From NCBI GenBank assembly GCA_025642075.2, contig JAODUO010000648.1, forward strand, positions 220,105 through 284,104: a DNA stretch of 64,000 bases. The letters are read 5' to 3'. The notes beneath the pieces were generated by a model, which saw only the letters and a list, made by a program, of their open reading frames with translations, made no database searches and was not told where the DNA came from. The stretch is from Ridgeia piscesae. Taxonomy: Eukaryota > Annelida > Polychaeta > Sabellida > Siboglinidae. Below are positions 46,004 to 57,839 of this stretch, piece after piece (position 1 is the first letter of the stretch; every line of letters begins with the position of its first letter). The translations under genes were made by a program, and so were the position numbers.

Positions 46004-47966
46004 TTATTCATCATCGACACTTGGCTCCCCTTCATCGTCTTCGATATCCAACTGCTTGCTGATGAAAGGACTACAGCAGATGTCTCCTCCCTCGCATTTG
46101 CACGAGGCCGTGTACGAAAGGCCTGCTCTGTTGCAGCTGCAGCGTGTGCCACTGCATGCCTTGCACTCTGCAGTGCAGCTACAGCTAACTGCATTTAGTA
46201 ACGCTTGGGGAGCAACTGGCGCTGTTCAGACGGCCGGTGTGATGGCGGAGCCTTCGATGTTCCAACCAAAGTTGGCAATGTTTCGAGCTTCTTCAGGTGG
46301 ATCACGTTGGTCCGCGGCCTTCCACAGTAGCATCTGAAGATGAGCTCGTAGCACATGCAGCTGCAGGTTGGCATCAGTCGGTGGAAGTTTTTTCAGTGGC
46401 GGAGGTTTCTTATGGCAACGGTAGGAATGAGCACGTGAGTCATTCATTGTTGTACATCCTTCTGTCCACAGAGGGGTAAGAAGAATGTGTATGCTGTCTC
46501 CTGGAGCTGAGCGTGGGTCGCGCCAGACTGACCGAGCACTTGATCGAGACCTGGCATATCTATCTCTAGAAGCTTGAGCGCTCACTTTTTTTCCTTTTCC
46601 AAAGGGGTACGACACTGTATCACAGCCTGACAGTGCGTGGATACCGAGAAGCTGACTGCACTTTCTGGGGCCTAACCGCTGAACAGTTTCGTTGATGTCC
46701 AAGACATCGCCATTCCACTTTTCCATTTGAATCTTGGCGACAACTCGCATCCTTGATGTCCAGTACACCAAGAGAACGAAGACGTCGGTATCATGACTGA
46801 GAATTCGGATGGTCTGCGCGCCTTCTGCCACCGCTTTCAGCATGTAGCTGCAGAGAGTGACGTCTGCCTCATCATGGGTAACGACACAGTCCAGCATGTC
46901 GACGAGTTGGATGTTGTGTGGAAGGGGATAGCTGCATAGAATGTTGTTAAACAGATTCTTGTTCTTGGAATTATGAAGAATAACTTATCGGCATGGAAAG
47001 TATGTGTTTAGGGTTAGACTTACATCCTTGGCTGTTCCTCTTCTCGTCCGCTCATGTTCCCATGCGTTGGGTGCATCTTGGTCATGTCTGTCGAACAGAA
47101 TGATTTGCTTGGAGACAGGAGGGTAGTGGGCGAATCGAGTGCCGAAGCTTGCAGCCAGGTCTCCTGTAGTCCCGGAGACTGGCCAGACGACGTGCTACAG
47201 AAGCTGGCCGGCATCAACCAGCACCACGTTTGGAGTCGTGACAGAAACACTGAGAGACTTGACGAGCACGGCCTTGTCACCCTTCCTCAAGCAGCCGTAC
47301 TCATCGATCATGCCAGGAGGGACTGGAGTCAGTTAAAACTGGAAGACATCGGCTATATCAATGTTGCACCGCTGCCCCACAATTAACAGCCGACTGAACA
47401 GCGTCTCGATATCGTAGATGGCCTTCTCCTTGACAGTGACTGCCTGCTTAAGCAACTCCGTTTATTGTCTTGTGGAATTCACTGCTTAGCGAAGCGGAGA
47501 ACTGTCTGCTCTGCTCACTCCCGATGGCCAATGCGTTCTGAACATTCACTGTGTATGGCGCCACTTGGCCCCTCATTCCTCCAGAACCCTTCCCTCGGTT
47601 GATGTATGTCTGCTCTCCGAACTGATCTGCTGGCACTGCGGTCCCCCCATCCAAGTGCAGACAGACGTGCTCACTTGCCAGTAGGTCCTCCTTGGCACGC
47701 TGGGGAAGGTGCTCCATCTGTCGCACATACCAGCTCAGGTAGCGGGCATAATTGTGGTGACCTGCTGCGAAGAAGTATGGCAGCATACCGTTCCGGTCTC
47801 CGCGCAGGAACATGAGCGACAACAGTGTAGGCTTGATAAAGCAGTTCACCCACAGCCTCCCGGTCGGGTGCCCTCTGGCTGTCTCCAGGTAGACAGTCAA
47901 TATATTTTTTAATATTGACATTTCCTTAAACATATCATGTAAAACATGATTGCTAAATAAATGCAA
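46004..47966 (-). pseudogene. PIN/FEN-nuclease-like protein with Cys-rich tail, decayed
   Basis: Read on the minus strand across stops and shifts, one gene emerges: FFAAGHHNYARYLSWYVRQM, FGEQTYINRGKGSGGM, IYDIETLFSRLLIVGQR, NVVLVDAGQLL, QIILFDRHDQDAP, THDEADVTLCSYML, ILSHDTDVFVLLVYW, LSGCDTVSYPFGKGK and LQMLLWKAADQRDPP. It ends in a Cys-rich tail (SCSCTAECKACSGTRCSC, then CKCEGGDICC) and an acidic end before TAA 46,006-46,004. This matches an expanded family of uncharacterised invertebrate proteins. The VDA, FDR, DEAD and D-TD acidic blocks resemble PIN/FEN-type nucleases (inference). Defects are in-frame stops at 47,335-47,333, 47,197-47,195, 46,987-46,985 and 46,228-46,226, and frameshifts near 47,453, 46,590 and 46,460, the last two compensating. 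The conserved SDDTD is SHDTD here. Confidence 0.8.
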
Positions 47967-48284
47967 TTAGTCTGCATTAGCATAAGAAATAAGCTGCTGT
48001 TAAGCAAATACGTAATATTAATGGTTAAAGTACAAATATATTAGAAGGGGAAACGCTATGGTCCACACATTCCAGCATGTCAAATTGAAAAAAAAAACTG
48101 TTAAATGACTGAATAACTGTTATTGTAGTGACTTAGGATATTGAGGGGGACCATAGCAAACATACAACAACATTCGTTTTTTGTGTTAAGCGGTTCTTGA
48201 AAATGAAAAGCTTGGGATAAGAATATAAAACTTACTGTAGAATGGCTCACATATAATCGGTCTATAGAAGTGATTTGTTCCTAG

Positions 48285-48612
48285 TTTTACGTCATATTTG
48301 ATCTTTGACCTCTGATTTGAACCCAGTATCCAAAATAATTCTCCAGAAATGGGCTCCCCATCCTGGAAAACCGTTATAAAAAGGTATTACACGACCCTCT
48401 ATGTAATCGAGATCAAAAGTCGAACTTTGGCCGAAATTCAAGATGGCAGAGACCGCCATCTTGAATTATGAGAAATGCGCAAGGTTGCACAAGTTGCAAC
48501 CAAGCTAATTTTGCTCTCCTAACTATATAAAATACATTTCCATAAAAAAAAGTTTACAGTAATTAACATTGCATGGTCTCCTACAGGAAGTATATGAGCG
48601 GCAACTTGACTA
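48285..48612 (-). repeat. Right long inverted repeat
   Basis: Reverse complement of 45,481-45,800. It contains the same hairpin, AATTCAAGATGGC / GCCATCTTGAATT (48,435-48,447 and 48,455-48,467, 7-nt loop). Confidence 0.85.
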
Positions 48613-49770
48613 AGGGTGCTTATGCACATTTGCTTACCGCATTGTCGTAAGATATAAATACACTGAATAATTTTACTAAGAGTACAAGCCTTCACTGGTA
48701 TAATACCGACAGCGTTAACCAGTGACTTATGCACAGATCAAATGCCTAGTTGCGAGGGTAACATAAGCAGGTGGCCCCGTGTAAGGAAAATTGCGTTTTG
48801 ACAGTTCTTTGTCAAATTTGAAGTTAAACAATAAATGACCCATAATTAACCAAACATTAAAATAATGAGTTGCAACGTCTTGGTAAAAATCTGAAGTTGG
48901 ACAGTTTTAATTCATTGATTATCCTTGACAGTAATAATTAAAACAGTTATCTAGCTATGTTTGTTTTCTCCAATTTGCGGTTTCATGACTCAAATGACCG
49001 ATATCAGACCAACCATGCCAGTTTCCTTGTCTCTTACAGTTGCCAGCAGACGCTCATACGTGACCTTCCGCACATACTCGTTGGTCTTATGCAGCCAGCA
49101 ATACACCTGGCTGATCGCTTTGCAAGACTACTTTTCAGCTCAATCAGTGAAATCGCTCACTAGATCTGTGATTCTCGCCATGTAAGCTGACCACAATAAA
49201 ACAAACATTTCAGCCAACCGTGGCTCGTTTATATATGCAATATTTAGATTGCGGACAGGTCATTATATTGGGGCGGGTATTTGCGATGTTCTTACGGCTG
49301 ACACAGTCGTGACGGACTCCGCTAACTCCGCACTTCGTACAGAGGATCTGCTAGGGCTAGTTTTGCCTGGCAAACAGCGCTGGCTTGTGATGATGACGTA
49401 TATCGTTGGGACTCATGACTCAGTATTATTTTCCTAATATAGATTTACCTGGGATGACGATGCATGATGGAACTAACGCACTGTGGTATAAGATGTAGGA
49501 TAATGTGTAGATACCATGGCGAAAAAATACCGAATCGTGTTGCTAACTGGATTTCGGGAACATTCCGTCTACAATAATTATTATTATGCTCATGTCTTCG
49601 TGGGTCCTGGGCACCGTGGGCCCTGGGCACCGTGGGCCCTAGGTACTTGCCTATAGTTAAAGAACCGCGAGAAAAGATCGGGGTAGCACAAGCAGTCTGG
49701 GTAATTCCATTCTGGAAAATACAACACAACCATGTCCAATTTACAAACAATGCAAGTCCAATTCCTGCTT
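48613..49770. other. Non-coding stretch, nothing recognised
   Basis: Short ORFs (48,957-49,185 and 49,249-49,437) have no motif. The 191-codon minus ORF at 49,445-50,020 runs across a LINE scrap and a MITE end, so it is spurious. A duplicated CCTGGGCACCGTGGGC lies at about 49,608-49,640. Confidence 0.5.
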
Positions 49771-49772
49771 CG

Positions 49773-49853
49773 TGCGATATCGACACTGAATTATTGGACA
49801 TCGTTGATTCAACTACACACTTAGGAAGCACAATCAACAGAAAGAGTTCTCGA
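49773..49853 (+). pseudogene. LINE RT C-terminal scrap
   Basis: The plus frame reads CDIDTELLDIVDSTTHLGST followed by IN. It resembles the VDSFTYLGSTI block of LINE polymerases. It ends where the MITE begins. Confidence 0.6.
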
Positions 49854-50106
49854 TAGGGGAGACCGGGGCTAACACGGGTAAGTTGTAACAGGGGGGGCTG
49901 CATTGCAGACAAAACTACAAGAAACAATCTACCAATATAACCTAAGAAAACCTTTGAGAAAGAAGCTGCATCAATTGTGTAGTTTTCTATACTGTTACAT
50001 ACTGCACCAATGCTAAACATGTATGTTACAATTTACCCCGTAGGCTAGTATACAACTTGCCCCGTATCGGGATAAATGATAAAACATTAGGACACCTCAC
50101 ATAAAC

Positions 50107-50157
<51 letters not shown>

Positions 50158-50309
50158 ACGGAATTCAGTAATATGCTGGACAATTAAGTATCCCCTAATC
50201 GTCTACAGGAGATTTGAAGTGACCCTTTGGCAAGAAAAAAGTTTCGATCGGTTACGAAACCCCCACGCAACATTGAAATGTGTTGTTTTTGCTATCCCCG
50301 GTCTCCCTG
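49854..50309. mobile_element. MITE with GGGAGACCGGGG termini (456 bp)
   Basis: The left end TAGGGGAGACCGGGGCTA and right end GCTATCCCCGGTCTCCCTG are inverted copies. The subterminal region has GGTAAGTTGTAACAGGGG and TTTACCCCGTAGGC-type motifs. The centre holds a (TA)n run (50,109-50,152). There is no ORF. No convincing target duplication was found, so the superfamily is open. Confidence 0.7.
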
Positions 50310-51240
50310 TGGACCTGCGTCCAATACGCTCTAGCAACGTTGCCATGCAGTTCTGAACTCGCACTCACACGCGTTGGTTTACGATAGGAAGTAGTTTGTA
50401 ACGTCGTCATTATGTTCAATATTGAATTGTTTTAAAGTTGCACGACAACAGCTGTGTGAAAAGGAAACAGCGTTCTACTCGGACTACTTGTGCAACCCGT
50501 CTCGTACAACTGTGCTAATTTAACTATGCGTGTTATCATCGTTAGACCTCAACACAAGTCACTCTGAGGACTTTCTTACATCAACATACAAAGGTGAGGA
50601 GGAGGAGATGGATAAATTAAATATAATGTGATGTAAATATAGAAATTCACAGAGAAGAAGACGAAGAATAAAGATAAGGAGATGGGGATGGAAACAGAGA
50701 AGGAAAATGCTGATGGAGATGGAGAAGTATAAGTGGAAGGAGATGACGAAGCAGACAAAGGTGATGGAACAGTTTGACCAGTTGTGTTGACGCCACTGTA
50801 AACATGTCCTGATATACTATCATACTTAATGACACAAGGGTCGCATTAGCATTTAGACAGTTGACGCCAACACTGAATACCTACGTTTAATGTTAGTCCA
50901 GGTGTGAAAAGCTACGTTGGCTGGTTGATAATACGGTTGAAAATTACAACCTCGGTATTGATAAAATCACCACATTGAATGCTTCTCGTTGTTTTGTAGT
51001 TTATGATGTAGTGAACGATCGTACCGACATCGCTACATCCACACGCCGTCAGCCAGTTACAAGAAAATGTAGACCAAATCTAAGTATGACGTGAGACATC
51101 ATGACTTGTTTTAGAGATACCCGTAGCAAAACCGCCGAAGACTTACAGAACCAAGTACAGCTGTAGAACAAATTCAGCGAACTGCAGCACGTTGCTTAGA
51201 CGATCTCCCAGCAAGCTTCACCCGTGTAGCAGATTCACAA
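50310..51240. other. Non-coding stretch, nothing recognised
   Basis: Includes a purine-rich GGAGGAGGAGATGG...GAAGAAGACGAAG segment (50,590-50,760). No gene supported. Confidence 0.5.
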
Positions 51241-54200
51241 TGGTGATAGTGGTGGTGAGGTCGTGGTGGTGGATGCGGTGGTGGTGATGACGATATTGGT
51301 GGTAAGGTTGTGATGGTGGTGGTTGCGGTGATGATAATAGTGGTGGTAAGGTTGTGATGGTGGTGGTTGTGGTGATGGTGATGATGATAGTGGTGCTAAG
51401 GTTGTGATGGTGGTGGTTGCGGTGATGATAATAGTGGTGGTAAGGTTGTGATGGTGGTGGTTGTGGTGATGATAATAGTGGTGATAAGATTGTGATGGTG
51501 GTGGTTGCGGTGGTGGTGATGATGATAGTGGTGGTAAGGTTGTGATGGTGGTGGTTGCGGTGATGATAATAGTAGTGGTAAGGGTGTGATGGTGGTGGTT
51601 GTGGTGATGATAATAGTGGTGGTAAGGTTGTGATGGTGGTGGTTGCGGTGGTGGTGATGATGATAGTGGTGGTAAGGTTGTGATGGTGGTGGTTGTGGTG
51701 ATGATAATAGTGGTGGTAAGGTTGTGATGGTGGTGGTTGCGGTGGTGGTGATGATGATAGTGGTGGTAAGGTTGTGATGGTGGTGGTTGCGGTGGTGTGA
51801 TAATAGTGGTGGTAAGGTTGTGATGGTGGTGGTTGCGGTGATGATAATAGTGGTGGTAAGGTTGTGATGGTGGTGGTTGCGGTGGTGGTGATGATAATAG
51901 TGGTGGTAAGGTTGTGATGGTGGTGGTTGCTGTGATGATAATAGTGGTGGTAAGGTTGTGATGTTGGTGGTTGCGGTGGTGGTGATGATGATAGTGGTGG
52001 TAAGGTTGTGATGGTGGTGGTTGCGGTGGTGGTGATGATGATAGTGGTGGTAAGGTTGTGATGGTGGTGGTTGCGGTGGTGGTGATGATTATGGTAGTGG
52101 TAAGGGTGTGATGGTGGTGGTTGTGGTGATGATAATAGTGGTGGTAAGGTTGTGATGGTGGTGGTTGTGGTGATGATAATAGTGGTGGAAAGGTTGTGAT
52201 GGTGGTGGTTGCGGTGGTGGTGATGATGATGGTAGTGGTAAGGGTGTGATGGTGGTGGTTGTGGTGATGATAATAGTGGTGGTAAGGTTGTGATGGTGGT
52301 GGTTGTGGTGATGATAATAGTGGTGGTAAGGTTGTGATGGTGGTGGTTGCGGTGGTGGTGATGATGATAGTGGTGGTAAGGTTGTGATGGTTGTGGTTGT
52401 GGTGATGATAATAGTGGTGGTAAGGTTGTGATGGTGGTGGTTGTGGTGATGATAATAGTGGTGATAAGGTTGTGATGGTGGTGGTTGCGGTGGTGGTCAT
52501 GATGATAGTGGTGGTAAGGTTGTGATGGTGGTGGTTGCGGTGGTGGTGATGATGATAGTAGTGGTAAGGGTGTGATGGTGGTGGTTGTGGTGATGATAAA
52601 GTGGTGGTAAGGTTGTGATGGTGGTGGTTGCGGTGGTGGTGATGATAATAGTGGTGGTAAGGTTGTGATGGTGGTGGTTGTGGTGATGATAATAGTGGTG
52701 ATAAGGTTGTGATGGTGGTGGTTGCGGTGGTGGTGATGATGATAGTAGTGGTAAGGGTGTGATGGTGGTGGTTGTGGTGACGATAATAGTGGTGGTAAGG
52801 TTGTGATTGGTTTGGGTGGTGGTGATGATGATAGTGGTGGTAAGGTTGTGATGGTGGTGGTTGTGGTGATGATAATAGTGGTGGTAAGGTTGTGATGGTG
52901 GTGGTTGCGGTGGTGGTGATGATGATAGTGGTGGTAAGGTTGTGATGTGGTGGTTGTGGTGATGATAATAGTGGTGGTAAGGTTGTGATGGTGGTGGTTG
53001 CGGTGGTGGTGATGATGATAGTGGTGGTAAGGTTGTGATGGTGGTGGTTGTGGTGATGATAATAGTGGTGGTAAGGTTGTGATGGTGGTGGTTGTGGTGA
53101 TGATAATAATGGTGATAAGGTTGTGATGGTGGTGGTTGCGGTGGTGGTGATGATGATAGTGGTGGTAAGGTTGTGATGGTGGTGGTTGCGGTGGTGGTGA
53201 TTATGATGGTAGTGGTAAGGGTGTGATGGTGGTGGTTGTGGTGATAATAATAGTGGTGGTAAGGTTGTGATGGTGGTGGTTGTGGTGATGATAAAATGGT
53301 TGGGGGGTGATGGTGGTGGTTGGGTGATGATAATAGTGGGGGTTAAGGTTTTGTGGTGGTGGTTGGGGGGGTGATGATGATAGTGTGGTAAGGGGGGGAT
53401 TGGGGGGGTTGTGGTGATGATAATAGTGGTGGTAAGGTTGGTGGTGGTGGTTGTGGTGATGATGATAGTGGTGGTAAGGTTGTGATGGTGGTGGTTGTGG
53501 TGATGATGATAGTGGTGGTAAGGTTGTGATGGTGGTGGTTGGGGGGTGGGGTGATGATAGTAGTGGTAAGGGTGTGATGGTGGTGGTTGTGGTGATGATA
53601 ATAGTGGTGGTGGGGTGGTGGTGGTTGCGGTGGTGGTGATGATGATAGTGGTGGTAAGGTTGTGATGGTGGTGGTTGTGGTGATGATAATAGTGGTGGTA
53701 AGGTTGTGATGGTGGTGGTTGCGGTGGTGGTGATGATGATAGTGGTGGTAAGGTTGTGATGGTGGTGGTTGTGGTGAGATAATAGTGGTGGTAAGGTTGT
53801 GATGGTGGTGGTTGGGGTGATAAAAATGGTGATAAGGTTGTGATGGTGGTGGTTGCGGTGGTGGTGATGATGATATGGTGGTAAAGGGGTGAGGTTGGTT
53901 GGGGGGGGTATGATGAAGTGGGGTAAGGTTGTGATGGTGGTGGTTGTGGTGATGATAATAGTGGTGGTAAGGTTGTGATGGTGGTGGTTGCGGTGGTGGT
54001 GATGATGATAGTGGTGGTAAGGTTGTGATGGTGGTGGTTGTGGTGATGATAATAGTGGTGGTAAGGTTGTGATGGTGGTGGTTGCGGTGGTGATGATGAT
54101 GATAGTGGTGGTAAGGTTGTGATGGTGGTGGTTGTGGTGGTGGTGATGATGATAGTGGTGGTAAGGTTGTGATGGTGGTGGTTGCGGTGGTGGTGATGAT

Positions 54201-55660
54201 GATAGTGGTGGTAAGGTTGTGATGGTGGTGGTGATGATAATAGTGGTGGTAAGGTTGTGATGGTGGTGGTTGTGGTGATGATAATAATGGTGATAAGGTT
54301 GTGATGGTGGTGGTTGCGGTGGTGGTGATGATGATAGTGGTGGTAAGGTTGTGATTTTTTGGGGGGTGAAAAAGTGGTGGTAAGGTTGTGATGGTGGTGG
54401 TTGTGGTGATGATAATAGTGGTGGTAAGGTTGTGATGGTGGTGGTTGCGGTGGTGGTGATGATGATAGTGGTGGTAAGGTTGTGATGTTGGTGGTTGTGG
54501 TGATGATAATAGTGGTGGTAAGGTTGTGATGTGGTGGTTGTGGTGATGATAATAGTGGTGGTAAGGTTGTGATGGTGGTGGTTGCGTGGTGGTGATGATG
54601 ATAGTGGTGGTAAGGTTGTGATGGTGGTGGTTGTGGTGATGATAATAGTGGTGATAAGGTTGTGATGGTGGTGGTTGCGGTGGTGGTGATGATGATAGTG
54701 GTGGTAAGGTTGTGATGGTGGTGGTTGTGGTGATGATAATAGTGGTGGTAAGGTTGTGATGGTGGTGGTTGCGGTGGTGGTGATGATGATAGTGGTGGTA
54801 AGGTGGTGGTGGTTGTGGTGATGATAATAGTGGTGGTAAGGTTGTGATGGTGGTGGTTGTGGTGATGATAATAGTGGTGATAAGGTTGTGATGGTGGTGG
54901 TTGCGGTGGTGGTGATGATGATAGTGGTGGTAAGGTTGTGATGGTGGTGGTTGTGGTGGTGATAATAGTGGTGGTAAGGTTGTGATGGTGGTGGTTGTGG
55001 TGATGATAATAGTGGTGGTAAGGTTGTGATGGTGGTGGTTGTGGTGATGATAATAGTGGTGGTAAGGTTGTGATGGTGGTGGTGGTGGTTGTGGTGATAT
55101 AATAGTGGTGGTAAGGTTGTGATGGTTGTGGTGATGATAATAGTGGTGGTAAGGTTGTGATGGTGGTGGTTGCGTGGTGGTGATGATGATAGTGGTGGTA
55201 AGGTTGTGATGGTGGTGGTTGTGGTGATGATAATAGTGGTGGTAAGGTTGTGATGGTGGTGGTGATGATGATAGTGGTGATAAGGTTGTGATGGTGGTGG
55301 TGATGATAATAGTGGTGGTAAGGTTGTGATGGTGGTGGTTGTGGTGCGGGTGATGATAATAGTGGTGGTAAGGTTGTGATCGTGGTTGTGGTGGTGATGA
55401 TGATAGTGGTGGTGAGGTTGTGATGGTGGTGGTTTGTGGTGGTGGTGATGATGATACTGGTGGTGAGAATGTGATGGTGATGGTTGCGGGGGTGGTGATG
55501 GTAATAATGGTGATAAGGTTGTTATGGTGGTGGTTGTGGTGCTGGTGATGATGATAGTAGTGGTAAGGTTGTGATAGTGGTGATGGTGGTGGTTGTGGTG
55601 GGGGTGATGATGATAGTGGTGGTAAGGTTGTGATGATGGTGGTGGTTGTGGTTGTGGTGG
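51241..55660. repeat. Satellite B: GGTGGT/GATGAT array, 42-48-bp units
   Basis: The unit is GTGGTGGTAAGGTTGTGATGGTGGTGGTTGCGGTGGTGGTGATGATGATA, alternating with a shorter TTGTGGTGATGATAATA form. The minus strand of the first 1.26 kb is open as an HHNHHHHNLTTTIIIT-type ORF, a repeat artefact. Clusters of long G-runs and dropped bases at 53,280-53,420, 53,530-53,620, 53,860-53,930 and 54,350-54,375 look like uncorrected sequencing errors. Confidence 0.95.
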
Positions 55661-55727
55661 TTGAAGGAGTATAAGAAATACAAGACGAGACTCGATGCTC
55701 CCAACTCCGCTCTAGGCGGCTCTCAAT

Positions 55728-57083
55728 ATCAGCTCAGTGCGGATGCAGTCAGTGGCTGTGAGCTCAGTGTAGATGCAGTCAGTGGTTGTGGGTTCAATGT
55801 GGATGCAGTCAGTGGTTGTGGGCTCAGTGTGGATGCGGTCAGTGGCTGTGGGCTCAGTGTGGATGCAGTCAGTGGCTGTGGGTTCAGTGTGGATGCGGTT
55901 AGTGGCTATGGGCTCAGTGTGGATGCGGTTAGGGGCTGTGGGCTCAGTGTGGATGTGGTCAGTGTGGATGCGGTCAGTGGCTGTGGGCTTAGTGTAGATG
56001 CAGTCAGTGGCTGTGGGCTCAGTGTGGATGCGGTCAGTGGCTGTGGGCTGTGTGGGTGCGGTCAGTGGCCGTGGGCTCAGTGTGAATGCGGTCAGTGGCT
56101 GTAGGATCAGTGTGGATGCAGTCAGTGGTTGTGGGCTCAGTGTGGATGCGGTCAGTGGCCATGGGCTCAGTGTGGATGCGGTCAGTGGCTGTGGGCTCAG
56201 TGTGGATGTGGTCAGTTGGCCGTGGGCTCAGTGTGGATGCAGTCAGTGGCTGTGGGCTCAATGTGGATGCAGTCAGTGGCTGGGGGTTCAGTGTGGTTGT
56301 GGTTAGTGGCTGTGGGCTCAGTGTGGATGCAGTCAGTGGCTGTGGGCTCAGTATGGATGCGGTCAGTGGCTGAGGGCTCAGTGTGGATGCGGTCAGTGGC
56401 TGTGGGCTTAGTGTGGATGCAGTCAGTGGCTGTGGGCTCAGTGTGAATGCGGTCAGTGGCTGCGGGATCAGTGTGGATGCAGTCAGTGGCTGTGGGCTCA
56501 GTGTGGATGTGGTCAGTGGCCATGGGCTCAGTGTGGATGCGGTCAGTGGCTGTGGGCTCAGTGTGGATGCGGTCAGTTGGCCGTGGGCTCAGTGTGGATG
56601 CAGTCAGTGGCTGTGGGCTCAATGTGGATGCAGTCAGTGGCTGGGGGTTCAGTGTGGTTATGGTTAGTGGCTGTGGGCTCAGTGTGGATGCAGTCAGTGG
56701 CTGTGGGCTCAGTATGGATGCGGTCAGTGGCTGTGGGCTCAGTGTGGGTGTGGTCAGTGGCTGTGGGCTCAGTGTGGATGCGGTTAGTGGCTATGGGCTC
56801 AGTGTGGATGCGGTTAGTGGCTGTGGGCTCAGTGTGGATGCAGTCAGTGTGGATGCGGTCAGTGGCTGTGGGCTCAGTGTAGATGCGGTCAGTGGCTGTG
56901 GGCTCAGTGTGGATGCGGTCAGTGGCTGTGGGCTCAGTGTGGATGTGGTCAGTGGCTGTGGACTCAGTGTGGATGCGGTCAGTGGCCGTGGGCTCAGTGT
57001 GGATGCGGTTAGTGGCTGTGGGCTCAGTGTGGATGCGGTTAGTAGCTATGGGCTCAGTGTGGATGCGGTTAGTTGCTGGGAGC
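55728..57083. repeat. Minisatellite C: 30-bp unit, ~45 copies
   Basis: The unit is CTCAGTGTGGATGCGGTCAGTGGCTGTGGG. It is stop-free in more than one frame, giving SVDAVSGCGL-period ORFs (for example 56,447-57,190 plus) and minus-strand TATDRIHTEP-period ORFs. Two 31-bp units with CAGTTGGCCG lie at 56,212 and 56,573 (361 bp apart) within a duplicated 12-unit block. The array starts about 70 bp after satellite B ends. Confidence 0.95.
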
Positions 57084-57797
57084 TGACCTTGAGATCAGTT
57101 GTTTTGGAGAACACTATTATAGTACGTCACAAAGCAACCACACCACACACACAGTGTGCCGGACGGAGACCAAACCTTATCAAGAACTAAAACACGCATA
57201 GCTCGAGAAGCTCCCTACTAAACGCAAGGAAATATGTGTACGTAAGTTTATTTCACAACGCAACATTATACAAGAAAAAATACATTCAGCGTGTTACATT
57301 GCATGGATATCACTTTGCTTAAACATATGGGATCAGTATGACTTTATTAATCCAAAAATTGTAACACTTTTCAAACATATTATGTTTATGTGGTCTTTCC
57401 ATGTTCAAAGTGTATTTATATTTAATCCTAGACATGTCACAGATTCATAACTTCATTGCTAATCTTAAAACTATTTCTTACTTCATAGTTGCTATTTTTA
57501 GGACTAAAACACACACAAAATTCTGTTTAACATTCAAACATAGCTTCTTTGCACACAACCACTTGTATATCTTTTGTAATTATTGGGTTAGGCCTACTGG
57601 TGAGGTTAGATATCTAACCAAAGGTCGGACATTAAACCGCAAACAATTTCAACATTTCTACCCTGAGGCTGAGCAGTGAAAAACTACTAATGCTATATAC
57701 CCTCGAACCGCCGAAAATACCCGTACGTTTTCTGATGTCATATCCGTTAACAACGAATGCTTCGATTCAGGTCAGTCCTCCAGCTCCGGCTCCGAAC
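57084..57797. other. Non-coding stretch, nothing recognised
   Basis: A 92-codon plus ORF (57,401-57,679) is Phe/Ile-rich without motifs. Confidence 0.5.
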
Positions 57798-57839
57798 TTA
57801 CAAATGCTTCGTGAAACCATCTTCTGTGGTTACATCTAC

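Larger units (their letters stand above)
45481..48612 (-). mobile_element. Inverted-repeat-bounded element carrying a PIN-nuclease-like gene
   Basis: A ~325-bp segment at 45,481-45,800 recurs as its reverse complement at 48,285-48,612. Shared blocks are TTTACAGTARTTAACATTGCA, CTAATTTTGCTCTCCTA, AGGTATTACACGACCCTCTATGT and ATCGAGATCAAA. Between them is only the decayed gene at 46,004-47,966 plus AT-rich spacer and a (TA)n run. The arrangement is that of a DNA transposon with long terminal inverted repeats, about 3.1 kb. No transposase of a known superfamily was seen. Exact ends and a target duplication could not be fixed, so a coincidental inverted duplication is not excluded. Confidence 0.6.

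Noticed and set aside
46297..46479. Plus-strand ORFs at 45,834-46,479 and 47,054-47,912
   Set aside because: They are antisense shadows of the PIN-like pseudogene, whose minus-strand frame has clear family motifs.
49445..50020. 191-codon minus-strand ORF
   Set aside because: It spans unrelated pieces (LINE scrap on the other strand and MITE terminus), so it cannot be one gene.
51235..52500. 421-codon His/Thr/Asn-rich ORF (-)
   Set aside because: Satellite B read on the minus strand, open only because the unit lacks stops in that frame.
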